Part shown: positions 25,420 to 36,222 of the stretch, piece after piece
How positions within the stretch are numbered: position 1 is the stretch's first letter
Layout of the letters: every line of letters begins with the position of its first letter
Notes under the pieces: model-generated
What the model was told of the DNA's origin: nothing
The model's database searches: none
Seen by the model: the letters and a program-made list of their open reading frames with translations, nothing else
Assembly: GCA_025618425.1 (NCBI GenBank)
Contig: CM046844.1
Coordinates: 18,282,324 to 18,346,323 of the forward strand
Direction: 5' to 3'
Source of the DNA: Heliocidaris tuberculata
Taxonomy: Eukaryota > Echinodermata > Echinoidea > Camarodonta > Echinometridae
DNA length: 64,000 bases
Position numbers and translations under genes: made by a program

Positions 25420-26040
25420 ATATTATCCATTAGTTACGCGCCAAATCACTTTCCAATTGATAAAAAAACATTTTGCGTTGTATACTTCATTCATTTCATA
25501 TTTTATTTGGATTGTATATTATCCCTAAGTTAAGCTCCAAATCAATTTTGGATTCGATATATGTATTATACGTCTTAGTTCTAATTTATTTGTTGTTTCA
25601 TTTGGTCAGTAGATTCTTTGTAATTTATGCGCCAAACCAATTTTATATTCGACATAATCGTTTTTTGTTCAATACTTGATTCATTTGTTGTTTTATTTGG
25701 GTTGTAGATTCTCCATAAATTACGCGCCAAATCAATTTCCAGTCGATAAAAAAACGATTTGCGTTGTACACTTCATTCATTTCATATTTTATTTGGGCTG
25801 TATATTATCTCTAAGTTAAGCGCCAAATCAATTTTTGATTCTTTAAAAACATTCTCCGTTGTATGACTTCATTCATTTGTTGTTCTATTTGGGTTGCAGA
25901 TTATCCATAAGTTACGCACCAAATCAATTTCCAATTCGATAAAAACATTTTGCGTTGTATCCTTCATTCATATGTTGTTTCATTGGGTTTGAATATTATC
26001 CGTAAGTTCCAGCCCAAATCAATTTTCGAATGTTTGTCAG
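25420..26040. repeat. ~100-bp tandem repeat, block 2
   Basis: Six or so further units of the repeat described for 23640-24145, with the same GCGCCAAATC and TTGCGTTGTATACTTCATTC landmarks. Confidence 0.75.
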
Positions 26041-26465
26041 CCCCGGCGCTGCACATAGCAGACGACAAAGCAATAATGCGATCGCGATAATTCCATTATC
26101 GCGTCTTGGCGTTCGCCGAAAGTGCACGCATTAAAAAAAAACGCACTCGCAAAGAAAACTGCTCGCGCGGAACTCAACTCCAGTTGAGTTCCGCGCGTCA
26201 ATCGTTTACGCTGTCCTTTATTTTCTTCAAACTCCTTAACCGCTAACCTGTAGAATGCCGGGTAAAGTTATTTGGGGTTAATTTTATGCATTCTAACTGT
26301 ATACAAATTATTTTTTTTGGCCTCAGAGACCCTTTAAAGTTTTCCTTTTCCTTGTGACATCTAAACAGTCAAGTACTCGGTTGAGATTCAGTAATTCATG
26401 TTTAAGTGCTGTTATTAAAAGTACTTTGGATAAAGTTCTTTTTATTAATTGCTTATCTTAAACAG

Positions 26466-26642
26466 GGTAAAGGCAACATGTTCACACATTGGCTTCTTGG
26501 TAAGGATCCTTCCCAGAGCGATGGTACGTCCTGTCCAGAAGTGATGATCGGCGACCATGATGACACGGTGTCAAGAAGCGTTTCAAAGGTTAACGGAAAT
26601 GACATCATCAACTATGGCTTCTACCGAGACGACGAAGAGTGA
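26466..26642 (+). CDS. Guanylate cyclase, last exon with stop
   Basis: The acceptor is TTAAACAG|GG; the exon encodes 58 residues and TGA at 26640-26642. The first residues, GKGNMFTHWLLGKD, are the end of the cyclase domain (family form GKG...TYWL.G). The remaining ~44 residues are a polar, acidic tail (many Asp, Ser, Gly, ending YRDDEE) typical of the variable C-terminus of receptor cyclases. No PDZ-type end is evident. No AATAAA is obvious in the next few hundred bases, so the 3' UTR end is not placed. Confidence 0.92.
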   Translation, partial: GKGNMFTHWLLGKDPSQSDGTSCPEVMIGDHDDTVSRSVSKVNGNDIINYGFYRDDEE

Positions 26643-27110
26643 TTTTCTAGGAAATCGATGACGTAGTTGGCAGTGGTACAGACCATATAAACACAAGGAA
26701 ATAGACAAAGAGAAATAGACTCCAGAATTAACGTGACATTATTGAAAATGTGCCTACCTGCTTGCTGTCTTGCATGCATGTGACTTTCTCGTCTAGAATT
26801 TATTGTACACTTTGCAACTCAATGCGGTGCTTATAGCCAGTGTGTATGGTCGTCTGAAATACTATGTATACTAGCTGCGTTTTCTGGAAATGTTTGCTTG
26901 TAGTCTATTTTTTATATTTTTGTTGGTAATATACAAATGGAAGCGCAAGCATTGATTGACATTTCCATATTTTCTACATTATTCGCAGTTGCTAAAGCCT
27001 AGCGTGTTTTTTTTTTTTTTTTCATATGGGATCATGTTTGTAGACATGTACAAATCACGTGGTTCTTTTTTTGTAAATAATGAATGCTTATTAGTGTGAT
27101 ATAATTATTC
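26643..27110 (+). other. Probable 3' UTR and flank of the cyclase gene
   Basis: AT-rich sequence after the stop codon, with a T run at 27008-27022. No clear AATAAA/ATTAAA signal was seen, so the UTR end is unknown. Confidence 0.45.
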
Positions 27111-27179
27111 AAAATTTACAGAATAGTCAAGGTGAGCACCCTTTTTCTTTCCAAACACCATCGATATGTCGTGAGAACA

Positions 27180-27860
27180 TAAGAGAGTGCGGTGTAGGGG
27201 AAATATATTAGGATTATCGGAATGCAAGGGTGTCGGAACATGAGGGGATAGAAACATAGGAGTAAATTTATAATGGGAAACCAAGGGTATAGGAGCATTT
27301 AAATTTTCAGGAAAATATGTGTCTGGAAACATTTAAGTATGGATTGAATGATTTATAGGCACGTATGGGTGTGGGAACACAATGGAGTTTTGAAACACTG
27401 GGATGTGGGAACGTAAGAATGTAGTAAGATATATAAGTATAAGAGTGTGTGTAACTATTGGGCATTTGGGAACACAGGGTTGCGGGAACCTCTTTAGTTA
27501 TGTACATATGAGTATAAGGGTGTAAGAACATAAGGGTATGGGAACATGGGCGTGTTGAGTGCGGAAACTTATGGGTGTGGGAACAAAAGTATGTGTAATC
27601 ATATGGTTGTGGGAACATAGGGTTGCAGGAACCTATGGGTGTGTTAACATAATTACTGTGGGAACATATGGGTGTTGGACCATATGGATGCGGAAAGATT
27701 ATGGGTGCGGGAACATTATGAATGTGGGAACAACATGGGTGTGGATACATATAGGTGTGGGAACGTATACTGTGGGAATATAAGGATGTTGGAGCATAGG
27801 GTAACGGGAACATATGGGTTTGGGATGAACTGGATGTGCGAACAAAGAGGAGAGAGGTCT
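27180..27860. repeat. Degenerate GTGGGAACATATGGGT minisatellite
   Basis: Variants of TGTGGGAACATATGGGTG recur every 15-30 bp across ~680 bp, with indels between units. The proline/histidine/threonine-rich frames on the minus strand come from this repeat. Confidence 0.8.
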
Positions 27861-29416
27861 TGTAGCCGTCACCAATGAGTGAAGTGACCTAAAAAGAATG
27901 CTATTTTTTTCATTATCTTTTTGTGGAAGTAAAACAAGTAAAACATCCCACAAACACCAGAGTAAAATTTGTACGGATTCAGTTCTATGGAACATCCAGA
28001 GTCTCTGAATCACAGGCCTATGATTCAGAAACTTTCAGAGGTAAATATCCTTTGGATGTCTCATATAGAACTATGTCCTATAGAGATATACACTATCCGG
28101 ATGAACAGAGTAAACTATTTCCCTTCATGATATGATTTTATTATAGCATTTTAACAATGTGGTCTTATTTCCTGTAAAGTGTATATTTTCATTATCGTAA
28201 AATTAATTGTTAAAGAAAATATTTCATTTGGTCGTACTTGTGTGTATGTATGATATTAAGGTGATTATACGTCTGTAAACTACTATTTTCGTTAGAAATC
28301 GAATGCAATAATATTTGTGAAAAATCTTCAGTACCGTTAGGCATATTTAGGCATTTTAAAGTACACTTTAGGATTCTGAAATGATTTTGAAATCTGAAAG
28401 AAAGGATTCTTTCAAAAATGCATGAAATAACTCAATATTCTTAATTCTAAATGCCCTCCTCAAATAAAAACGCATTACCTGGGTTGTTTCCACTTCCCAA
28501 GTTCTAAAAAAAAATGTAAACCATTTAAGATACTCGCGTTGGTTTATACAATGAAAGGGTGTTTAGACCTAATCGCTCTATCCGAATTAACCCATAGGGT
28601 ATAATTTCATTTTCATTTTAAAAATTTATATTGAAATAGACGGGCACCAATATTTTCAGACTGATTTAAAAAAACAACAACAATAACAACAAAACAAACA
28701 CGAAGTTAAAAAGTCTGACCGGGGATGTAACACTAGTCTAAAAGGGGCAGTTCTTATTTCCAAATAATTTTACTAATTCTAGCTTGAAATAAACAGTACC
28801 CTCATTAGCGATGTTTGCAGTCGGTTTTTCACCCTCATGCGCTTCAGAGTATAGTCTCTGTCTTTAAAAGATCAAAACGGACACATTTTCAACGGATAAG
28901 GAGTACCTTTATAGAAACATCACATTGACAAGAAGACATATGGAAAAGGTGTTTTTCAGCCTGAAGAAAAACAATTTCATTATCAGTATGAATTTTTTTG
29001 AAGGGAAGATTGGAAAATATGGGAAGGTTACACTTTGCCACTACTGTTTTTAAAATCTCAACCATGATGCCTTTACTCTCATTGCATTCATTAATGCTGA
29101 AGTTTCATTGAAGTGACGGGAATCCATGCTAAAACCATCTGGAAAATAATACATGTATTTGTAAATAACTAATGTCTGAACAAAATACCGTCATCCACTT
29201 TCTATGATATAACATATTTGGATGTTATCCACATACTGTATACTGAAATAGTCTCATTAAAGAAAGTTCTTATCTATTTTACAGTTCTAGAAATGCTTCC
29301 AGTGTGTGTCTCTTTTGTTACATTTGTCCCGGCATAGGTTGCTTTCATTACAAGCAGAAAAATCAGACAATTATATGAAGAATTATATAAAGAGTGTTGA
29401 GGAAAATTACACTTCT
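27861..29416. other. Intergenic, nothing recognised
   Basis: AT-rich. No exon, RNA gene or defined element was found on either strand. Confidence 0.5.
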
Positions 29417-29565
29417 GGGCCCTGTTTTATAAAACTTGTTGTTAAAAACAACTGCCCCATTTCTATGTCAAATTTTCTCACAACCAATCAAATGCAAGGA
29501 TTTCAGTAGCTTATAACAGTAATTGTTACTTGTTATTGATAACAAGCTTGATGTAACAGGGCCCT
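29417..29565. repeat. MITE family A, copy 2
   Basis: The ends GGGCCCTGTTTTATAAAAC and the complement of ATGTAACAGGGCCC enclose the conserved core GCAAGGATTTCAGTAGCTTA shared with the copies at 2622, 41885 and 42048. Confidence 0.8.
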
Positions 29566-29654
29566 GATCTTACACAAAATCTCAAAGAGACGACTCGGTA
29601 ACTCGTTCATGAGTTTATGATGTCATACACTCATCACTCAACATAATGTGGCGT

Positions 29655-29720
29655 AATAATGATAATAATAATAATAATAATAATAATAGTGGGTTCTTAT
29701 ATAACGCACATGTTTGTAAC
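29655..29720 (-). mobile_element. CR1/L2-like LINE 3'-end fragment
   Basis: On the minus strand GCGTTATATAAGAACCCAC is followed by ATT repeats, the same 3' signature as at 36310-36344. Only the extreme 3' end is present. Confidence 0.6.
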
Positions 29721-30224
29721 ACTTGACACTCCTGGCACTCCACATTCAAATAATCAGATTTACTCTCTTCTTTACCAAAGTTATATTTTCATGGCCTAAT
29801 CCTTTTGCACGTGTGCTCTATATAGAGCAACTCTTTTTCTCCCAGAAACAGGAAAAGGCGAATTCTTAATGAAACTCATAATTATATCAAATGAATACTA
29901 ATTAATATACAATTCTCAGAATTTTTAAAGCTTTGTAAATCTATGAAAGAATTTGTTAAAAAGAAGCTTAAGTTCTGGGAAAGGTGAAAATAATTTGTGA
30001 GCTCTATATTCCTTTTATTTCAGTTTGGAAGAACATCATAGTAGAAAAGTCCCCAGAAAAGGATTACTCTTCAAATGCCCGCATATTCGAAATATGACAA
30101 GAAATATCTGAAGTGTTCGGGCCGACATTTCTGTGTTCGGTGCATGTGCTTTTCAGCAAGATTGGGTCAAAAAGGCATTCTGATGATTTCAAAACCTCAT
30201 GATATACACACCAGTTGTATAAAT

Positions 30225-30482
30225 GATCAAACTTTCCCAACAGACCTGTTTACTATTGTATTTCAATTTATTCATGTTTCTCCCCAGAACCCCTAGTTAC
30301 CAACTATTTTCTGCACCTGCTATGCACAATGGCATCTCTATGGATGGAATCTATTTTGCATACATTAGCTGTTGCTATGTCGGACAAGCCTCTGGCAAGC
30401 TTTTGCGTCGTCAAGAGAAACTTTTCTTCATGAAGTATGCATAAAATAGTAAACAGGTCTATTGTTTTTAGAAAGTTTCTTT
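30225..30482. repeat. Short inverted-repeat element
   Basis: CAGACCTGTTTACTATT near 30240 is mirrored by AATAGTAAACAGGTCT near 30446, and the flanking CTTTC/GAAAG bases also pair. The interior is unremarkable. Probably a MITE. Confidence 0.5.
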
Positions 30483-30583
30483 CACAATCTAATTGCATGT
30501 CCAGAACTCAACTTCATCTTAAAGTGCAAACCGATGCAATGACATGGATATATTTCTTGTGGTGTGCTTGTATGTGTATGTGT

Positions 30584-30860
30584 CACTAGCGTAGCTGAGG
30601 GGGGGGGGGGGGGGGGGGCAGGGGGGCAGACTGCCCCCCTGACAACTTTTCCTCCCATTTTTTTTGGAGTTTTTTTTTGTTGCTTTTCAGAGAATTATGG
30701 AGGAAAACATGTAATAACCCCCCTCCCCCTCCCCCTCCCCTCCCCTCCCCTCCCCCCACTGAGCTAGTTTTGCAGGGCTGGCAAGAAGAAAAAAATACGG
30801 TTCTCCCAGGCCCTTCAAGCAGAATTTGCCCCCTTGTAAGAAATCCTAGCTACACCACTG
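30584..30860. mobile_element. G-rich hAT-like MITE (family C) with 8-bp duplication
   Basis: The ends are CACTAGCGTAGCT and AGCTACACCACTG. Identical 8-bp flanks, GTATGTGT, occur at 30576-30583 and 30861-30868; an 8-bp duplication is the hAT hallmark. The interior carries a G run, a C-rich stretch and the GGCTGGCAAGAAGAAAAAAA motif also found at 47629-47790. Confidence 0.75.
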
Positions 30861-31097
30861 GTATGTGTGTGTGTGTGTGTGGGGGGGGGGGGCGGGGTGT
30901 TTGAGCAGATTGGTAAATGTTCTTTTTATTTTAAGAATTAAGAGAAATAAAGAAATTTTGACGTCCGCTCCTTTAATAGCGGTGCAAAAAAAAAAGAAGA
31001 AAAAAAGAAAAAGAAGGTTTGAGTGTGTATTTATTTTTTTTTTTTTTACAGACATGTATCAATCAAATATGATTATTCACGTTTCGGACCGACCTTT

Positions 31098-31212
31098 AGC
31101 GTCACCATCCGCAAGACGTGACTGAAATTCGAACCTGGGTCCGATCAAAGTCAGTTTTTAGGCGAATACAGAGAGCTGCCCGCAGACGTTACCGCTAGAC
31201 CAACTCCTGATC
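31098..31212 (-). repeat. tRNA-like sequence, probable SINE head
   Basis: Read on the minus strand, TTGGTCTAGCGGTAACGT resembles a tRNA A box with D-arm and CCCAGGTTCGAATTTC resembles a B box with T arm. The spacing is longer than in a standard tRNA and a clean cloverleaf is not obvious. I take it as a tRNA-derived SINE or tRNA relic, not a functional tRNA. Confidence 0.4.
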
Positions 31213-32499
31213 CCTGAATGCTTTGGGGTCGCAATTTTGAAAGGGGGCACAAGAAAACAACGAAGGAGGCCTGTCTTTCTTCTGTGTACTTATAGCATGC
31301 CACCTTGGATTTTTGAAGGGGCACGCGCCGGTTGTCCCCCCCCCCCCCCAAGCTGTCATAGGTATGTCATCATCTTGTTGATTAATATCCACGATCCTTA
31401 TGAGTGACGCTAATATGATGAGCGATATAGCTTAAAATCTAATAATTACTTAAATTCAAGGTTGCAGGAAGATATTCCGGGGGGGGGGGGGTATACGTTG
31501 TGGCTCGGAGGTTCAAAGAACACAAGCTGGCGCTCTCTAACTTATAGGGAAATTCAACCTTAATTGATAGTTGCTCTGAAAGAAAGCAAAAAAAAATCAG
31601 AGCAGATTGGTAAATGTTATCAATTTCTGAAAGCTGTTATCACTGTACATATGGGAATTTCGCACTGGCCGCATCGGTAATGTTACTGTGATATAGTGTT
31701 CAGCGGACAATTCTCCCATTTGTTCCAACACACAAATTGACTTCAAAGGTCATTATTTCAAAACACATTACTCGGTATGAAATTTTTCTTTTTGGAGGAC
31801 CTATAACAATATGCTATCTACGATATATTTTAAGTACTGCACCAGGGAAAGGGCGCTTAGTAGAACAACAGAAATTAATGACATCTGTAATAGTGTATGG
31901 CAACTTCAAATATTCATAACTTTCTTGAATATGTCACAATCGACTGACCAAATCGCCAGTGTGAGATTTGCATTTTAATAGTGATTTCATTTTTCAAACA
32001 TTGATAAGTTAATTGAACCTGCAATATCTGTTTTAAATTCATCCTGTCTATGTGCCATGGACCATAAATGGACCGGTGGTAATAATATTTGCTGACCGGA
32101 TAGCGTCGTTGTTGTTGATTAGTATTATATGGCAATCAGTCATTATCACCAACAATGTATCTCGGGTGCAGACAGGGCTCCCTTTGGGATACCTTAATAT
32201 CTTGAAACTCGAAAGGAAAATAATAACAAAATTCAAAGAGAATCAAAGAAAGATCTTTTCCGAGGAAATTGGTTTCGCGCAATCTCGCATTTCTATCAAC
32301 ATGATCAAAAGGAATTTGATAACCGTGAAAAATTTATAACAAGTGCATTGATCTTTATTTTTAAATAAACTGTATAGCACCGAAAAACATAAGCAAACAA
32401 AATATGGGCTTTTAATGAAATTGGTGCTGTTAATCATAAATATAATAATATAACTAAAAAGTACTCAATAAAACGAAAACGTTTCAAGACAAGCATGAT
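31213..32499. other. Intergenic, nothing recognised
   Basis: Contains a C run at about 31336-31349 and a G run at about 31479-31490. No exon was found. Open frames on both strands overlap each other and have no family resemblance. Confidence 0.5.
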
Positions 32500-32881
32500 A
32501 TCTTAGCTCTACAGGAGGCTGGTGGTGCGCGTTACAGCTGCTCCACTAGTTTCCTTATTTCTTTGCACTGGGTTCATTTCTTGCTTATATTTTACATCAT
32601 GTTTCTTGGTTTATTGTTCTGATCAGACTGGGCAAGTTTTTGCAGATATATTTTTTGGCATTTGTTAGAAAATAAGTATCTTATTTCTGACTGTGGTAAG
32701 CATTAAAGTACCATTACACTCTGTGTAGTCATTTCTGCACAGGGTCTAGTATGTATGTGCACTTAACCATGTTCATTATGTTTGAGTAACCATGTATATC
32801 ACTGTGTAGCTGTAAGTGAGATTGAAACCATTCTTTTGGTGTTATTTACGAACAACACACCTGATTAAGCTTTGTGTGACA

Positions 32882-33172
32882 ATGGCCTCTCAGGGCATCC
32901 CCCTTGCCATTCTATTGTGTTCACTTTTGAGTGGGGGTGTGCTAGAAGGTACGGGAGTAACATGTTCTGTACTGTTTGACACACCTTCATTCACAAGTGC
33001 TCATGTAAAGTATGTTGGAAGGAAGGTATTATATAATCAGACCAGTTCCTGTACTGCTACATTCCATGTTAAGTTGATTCTATGTGGGGATGTACATCCC
33101 AACCCGGTCCACAGAGTAACGCTTATAATTCATTGGATAAGCTTGGTGGTACTCAAAGTCAGGATATTGTAA
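32882..33172 (+). CDS. LINE leader frame ending at a 2A-like motif
   Basis: The first ATG with good context (ACAATGG) starts a frame whose first ~25 residues are hydrophobic and signal-peptide-like (LAILLCSLLSGG). At residues 68-75 it reads CGDVHPNP, the first part of a 2A-like ribosome-skipping motif (consensus D-V/I-x-x-N-P-G-P). The Gly-Pro that should follow is present in the next frame, which is the EN-RT frame, so the leader is one base out of phase exactly at the motif and runs on 20 codons to a stop. Sea urchin CR1-type LINEs are known to carry N-terminal 2A and signal-like leaders. Whether this phase change is a mutation, an assembly error or recoding cannot be told here. Confidence 0.7.
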   Translation: MASQGIPLAILLCSLLSGGVLEGTGVTCSVLFDTPSFTSAHVKYVGRKVLYNQTSSCTATFHVKLILCGDVHPNPVHRVTLIIHWISLVVLKVRIL

Positions 33173-36100
33173 TTTCTAATAGAATTCAGTATGATGTACA
33201 GACGCTTTTAGGTTTTAGGTCTCAAAAGTTTCAAGTGACTCCAGTAGTTTGGTTAACACTTCGCAATTTGGGTATATGTAGAGGTCGTACCAAACGGGGT
33301 CGTAAAGGTGGTCGATGTCGTCGGCGTCGTCTCCAGGAGAAGTCAAGTTCACCAGAGCATGATAACGGTCTTATAAGACTTTCCTTGTGGAATGCACGGT
33401 CTTTGAATAACAAAACACACATGTTATCAGATTTCATCATAGGTGATAACATTGACATCGCTGCAGTGACAGAGACATGGCTAATTGGAGATGACCGAGA
33501 CAACTACTCCATTGCTCAGCTCACATCTGTTTTGAAAGACCACAACTGGCTTCACAAGCCCAGAATGCACCGTGTTGGCGGCGGTGTTGGGATATGCATT
33601 CGAAAGTCTCTTCGCGTCAAGGTGTATGACAATATTTCCAACTTCAGTTCTTTTGAACACTTAGATATCCTGGTAACTTCACATTACCAGGTTCCAACAC
33701 GCCTTATTGTCATTTATCGTCCTCAACGCACAGCCAGGGGAGACTCAACCGAGCGGCTCTTTCTCCGTGAGTTCTCAACCTTCATGGAACAACTCATATC
33801 ATCTCCTCATCAGTTATTAATAGTTGGTGACTTTAATTACCATGTTAACTCTGTCACTGATAACAACTCAAGAAATTTCTTGTCTGTGCTATCAGCATTT
33901 AACCTGCAACAGCATGTATCGTTTCCAACGCACAGAGCTGGCCATACACTTGACCTCATCATCACCAGAGCCACGGACAGTTTTGTCACTGATCTAAGTT
34001 CAACGTCTTATCTCCCATCGGATCATGTTGCTATCTCTTGCAGCTTGGACATTCGAAAGTCTCCACCATTGAAATTGGAGATAAAGACAAGGAAGATCTA
34101 CAGCATCGACATCGAAGCCTTTTCCAGTGACATCCTCAAGTCAGATCTGTACTCTTCTCCAAGCCCAGACCTGAATGAGCGAGTTGGTCAGTTTAACAAG
34201 ACTCTATCCTTGCTTCTAGATAAGCATGCTCCGGCAGTCACTAGAACTGTTAGATATCGTCCAGACACACCATGGTTCACAGATGAACTTAGAGAATTGA
34301 AGCAAAAACTTCGTGCTCTCGAACGGAAAGCTTTCTCTCGGTGTGGTCTTGAAATTGATCGGCAAATTTATGTGAAAGCGTCTCATCACTATAATAATCA
34401 ACTCACTTCAGCCAAACGAGTTTATCATCGTAATCAACTGAAAAATTGTTCTCCTCGAGATCTCTTCAGGAAGGTTGATCACCTGTTACGACCCCAGTTA
34501 AAAACCTTACCAAACAATATCAGTTTTGATATATCTCTACCACAGCGTTTCTTGAGATATTTTGCAGAGAAAGTTCGGTCAATCACTGATGAATTACAGT
34601 TATCAGCGGCTGATAATAGTAGGGAATTTCCTGAGAAACTTGCAACCTCATCATTCAGCAAATTCAAATCAGTGTCTGAAGATGAGGTTGCCAAGTTCAT
34701 TACTACCTCTTCTTCCACAACATGTGAACTTGACCCTGTCCCAACTTCATTTCTGAAAAAATTTCGTGAAGAATTATTATCATTTATGACACAGGTCATT
34801 AATGATTCTTTCATGACTGGTTCTTTCCCAGAAGGTTTCAAGCATGCAAATGTTATTCCTAGACTGAAGGGTTCGGCTACTGATGTTGAAGATCTGAAAG
34901 GTTATCGTCCGATTGCAAACTTGAGGTATTTTGGCAAACTCTTAGAAAGAATAGCTTCATTCCAACTTCAACAGTACCTGAACACATTCAGTTTATACGC
35001 AAAGTCACAATCTGGTTACCGCTCGTTTCATAGCGTCGAAACAGCTCTTCTGCGAGTAACGGATGACATTCTTTTATCCCTAGACAAAGGAGAAGAAGTC
35101 ATCCTTGTGCTGCTAGATTTTTCTTGCGCGTTTGATACTATTAAGCATGACATCTTGTTGAAACGTCTGAGACTTCGTTTTGGTATAAGTGGTCAAGCAC
35201 TCGCTTGGATAGAGTCGTATCTGTTTCGGCGCACTCACACTGTTATTATTGGAAATGAGCGGTCATCCACAGAAATCATCCCTCAAGGGGTTCCTCAAGG
35301 GTCCGTATTGGGCCCAATCCTATTTACCCTCTATACCTCTCCCTTAGAAGATATTATTGATACTCACAAAATTCATAAGATGTTCTATGCAGATGACACA
35401 CAACTGTACATTTCATTTAAGAGAACTGATAATGTTAATGTCACTTCACAGATATCAGAGTGTGTGCAATCAATCAAAGAGTGGTCTCAGGTAAATGGTT
35501 TAAAGCTCAATGATACAAAGACTGAGTTTCTTCATCTTTCTTCACGCCATAGGTCAAGCAACCTCATATCAACATTGAACATAAATGGTACAATTGTTCA
35601 TGCAACCAGAACTTGCAGAAATTTAGGTGCTACTTTTGATGATAAGTTCACATTTGAAAATTTTGTCTCACAAAAGTGTCGCTCAGCTTCATTTGGATTA
35701 TACAAAATAGGTAAAATTCGCAATTTTTTAGACAAACCAACCACTGAACGATTAATTCATGCTTTTGTTATGTGCCATTTTGATTTCTGTAATAGTTTAC
35801 TTTCTGGTCTCCCTTCTTCTCAAATTCAAAGACTACAACTCCTTCAAAATTCTGCAGCCCGACTTGTTACACGCACGAAGAAACATGAATCAATAACTCC
35901 AGTCTTAAGAGATCTACACTGGTTGCCCATCAAGTCCCGTATCCAATTTAAAATACTTATGTTAACCTACCAATGTTTACATCAGCTGGCTCCTACTTAT
36001 CTCTCTGAAGTACTAACTCCATATAAACCCGATAGAATGTTACGTTCCAGTTCCAAGTCCCTGCTCTGCGTTCCACAAATAATGACAAAATCATACGGGG

Positions 36101-36222
36101 AAAGGTCTTTTACATATTCTGCCGCTCTTTTGTGGAACAAGTTGCCTGAATATCTGAAAAGTATAAATTCCTATGAAAACTTCATTAATTCTCTAAAGAC
36201 ATACCTTTTCACCACTTTATAG
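33082..36222 (+). CDS. LINE endonuclease-reverse transcriptase
   Basis: 1046 codons, open throughout. The first ATG of the frame (33082) lies inside the leader, so real translation probably enters from the leader. Residues 68-83 are very basic (nucleic-acid binding). The APE-type endonuclease spans about 97-320: SLWNARSLNNK, TETWL (Glu131), GGGVGICI, GDFN (249-252), HTLDLIITR and SDH (313-315). The RT spans about 600-820: GYRPIANL, LLDFSCAFD (motif A, Asp679), GVPQGSVLGP, YADD (769-772, motif C) and LKLNDTKTE. The C-terminal half ends with the LHWLPIKSRIQFKILMLTY block typical of CR1/L2/Rex1 families. All visible catalytic residues are intact. It makes the element's cDNA by target-primed reverse transcription. 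No RNase H or gag-like zinc knuckle is seen. Confidence 0.93.
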   Translation: MWGCTSQPGPQSNAYNSLDKLGGTQSQDIVISNRIQYDVQTLLGFRSQKFQVTPVVWLTLRNLGICRGRTKRGRKGGRCRRRRLQEKSSSPEHDNGLIRLSLWNARSLNNKTHMLSDFIIGDNIDIAAVTETWLIGDDRDNYSIAQLTSVLKDHNWLHKPRMHRVGGGVGICIRKSLRVKVYDNISNFSSFEHLDILVTSHYQVPTRLIVIYRPQRTARGDSTERLFLREFSTFMEQLISSPHQLLIVGDFNYHVNSVTDNNSRNFLSVLSAFNLQQHVSFPTHRAGHTLDLIITRATDSFVTDLSSTSYLPSDHVAISCSLDIRKSPPLKLEIKTRKIYSIDIEAFSSDILKSDLYSSPSPDLNERVGQFNKTLSLLLDKHAPAVTRTVRYRPDTPWFTDELRELKQKLRALERKAFSRCGLEIDRQIYVKASHHYNNQLTSAKRVYHRNQLKNCSPRDLFRKVDHLLRPQLKTLPNNISFDISLPQRFLRYFAEKVRSITDELQLSAADNSREFPEKLATSSFSKFKSVSEDEVAKFITTSSSTTCELDPVPTSFLKKFREELLSFMTQVINDSFMTGSFPEGFKHANVIPRLKGSATDVEDLKGYRPIANLRYFGKLLERIASFQLQQYLNTFSLYAKSQSGYRSFHSVETALLRVTDDILLSLDKGEEVILVLLDFSCAFDTIKHDILLKRLRLRFGISGQALAWIESYLFRRTHTVIIGNERSSTEIIPQGVPQGSVLGPILFTLYTSPLEDIIDTHKIHKMFYADDTQLYISFKRTDNVNVTSQISECVQSIKEWSQVNGLKLNDTKTEFLHLSSRHRSSNLISTLNINGTIVHATRTCRNLGATFDDKFTFENFVSQKCRSASFGLYKIGKIRNFLDKPTTERLIHAFVMCHFDFCNSLLSGLPSSQIQRLQLLQNSAARLVTRTKKHESITPVLRDLHWLPIKSRIQFKILMLTYQCLHQLAPTYLSEVLTPYKPDRMLRSSSKSLLCVPQIMTKSYGERSFTYSAALLWNKLPEYLKSINSYENFINSLKTYLFTTL

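Larger units (their letters stand above)
23320..26465. other. Last intron of the cyclase gene
   Basis: This 3.1 kb intron is largely a ~100-bp tandem repeat in two blocks separated by a 1.3 kb unrelated insert, with a (TC)n run at 23371-23388. No exon is seen. Confidence 0.75.

Noticed and set aside
27307..27813. 168-residue minus-strand open frame
   Set aside because: Follows the GTGGGAACATA minisatellite period, with other frames also open. No start context or family resemblance.
31098..31212. Functional tRNA gene
   Set aside because: A- and B-box-like blocks exist but spacing and stems do not give a convincing cloverleaf; kept only as a SINE-like relic.
34479..34841. 120-residue minus-strand open frame
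   Set aside because: Antisense shadow of the LINE EN-RT frame.
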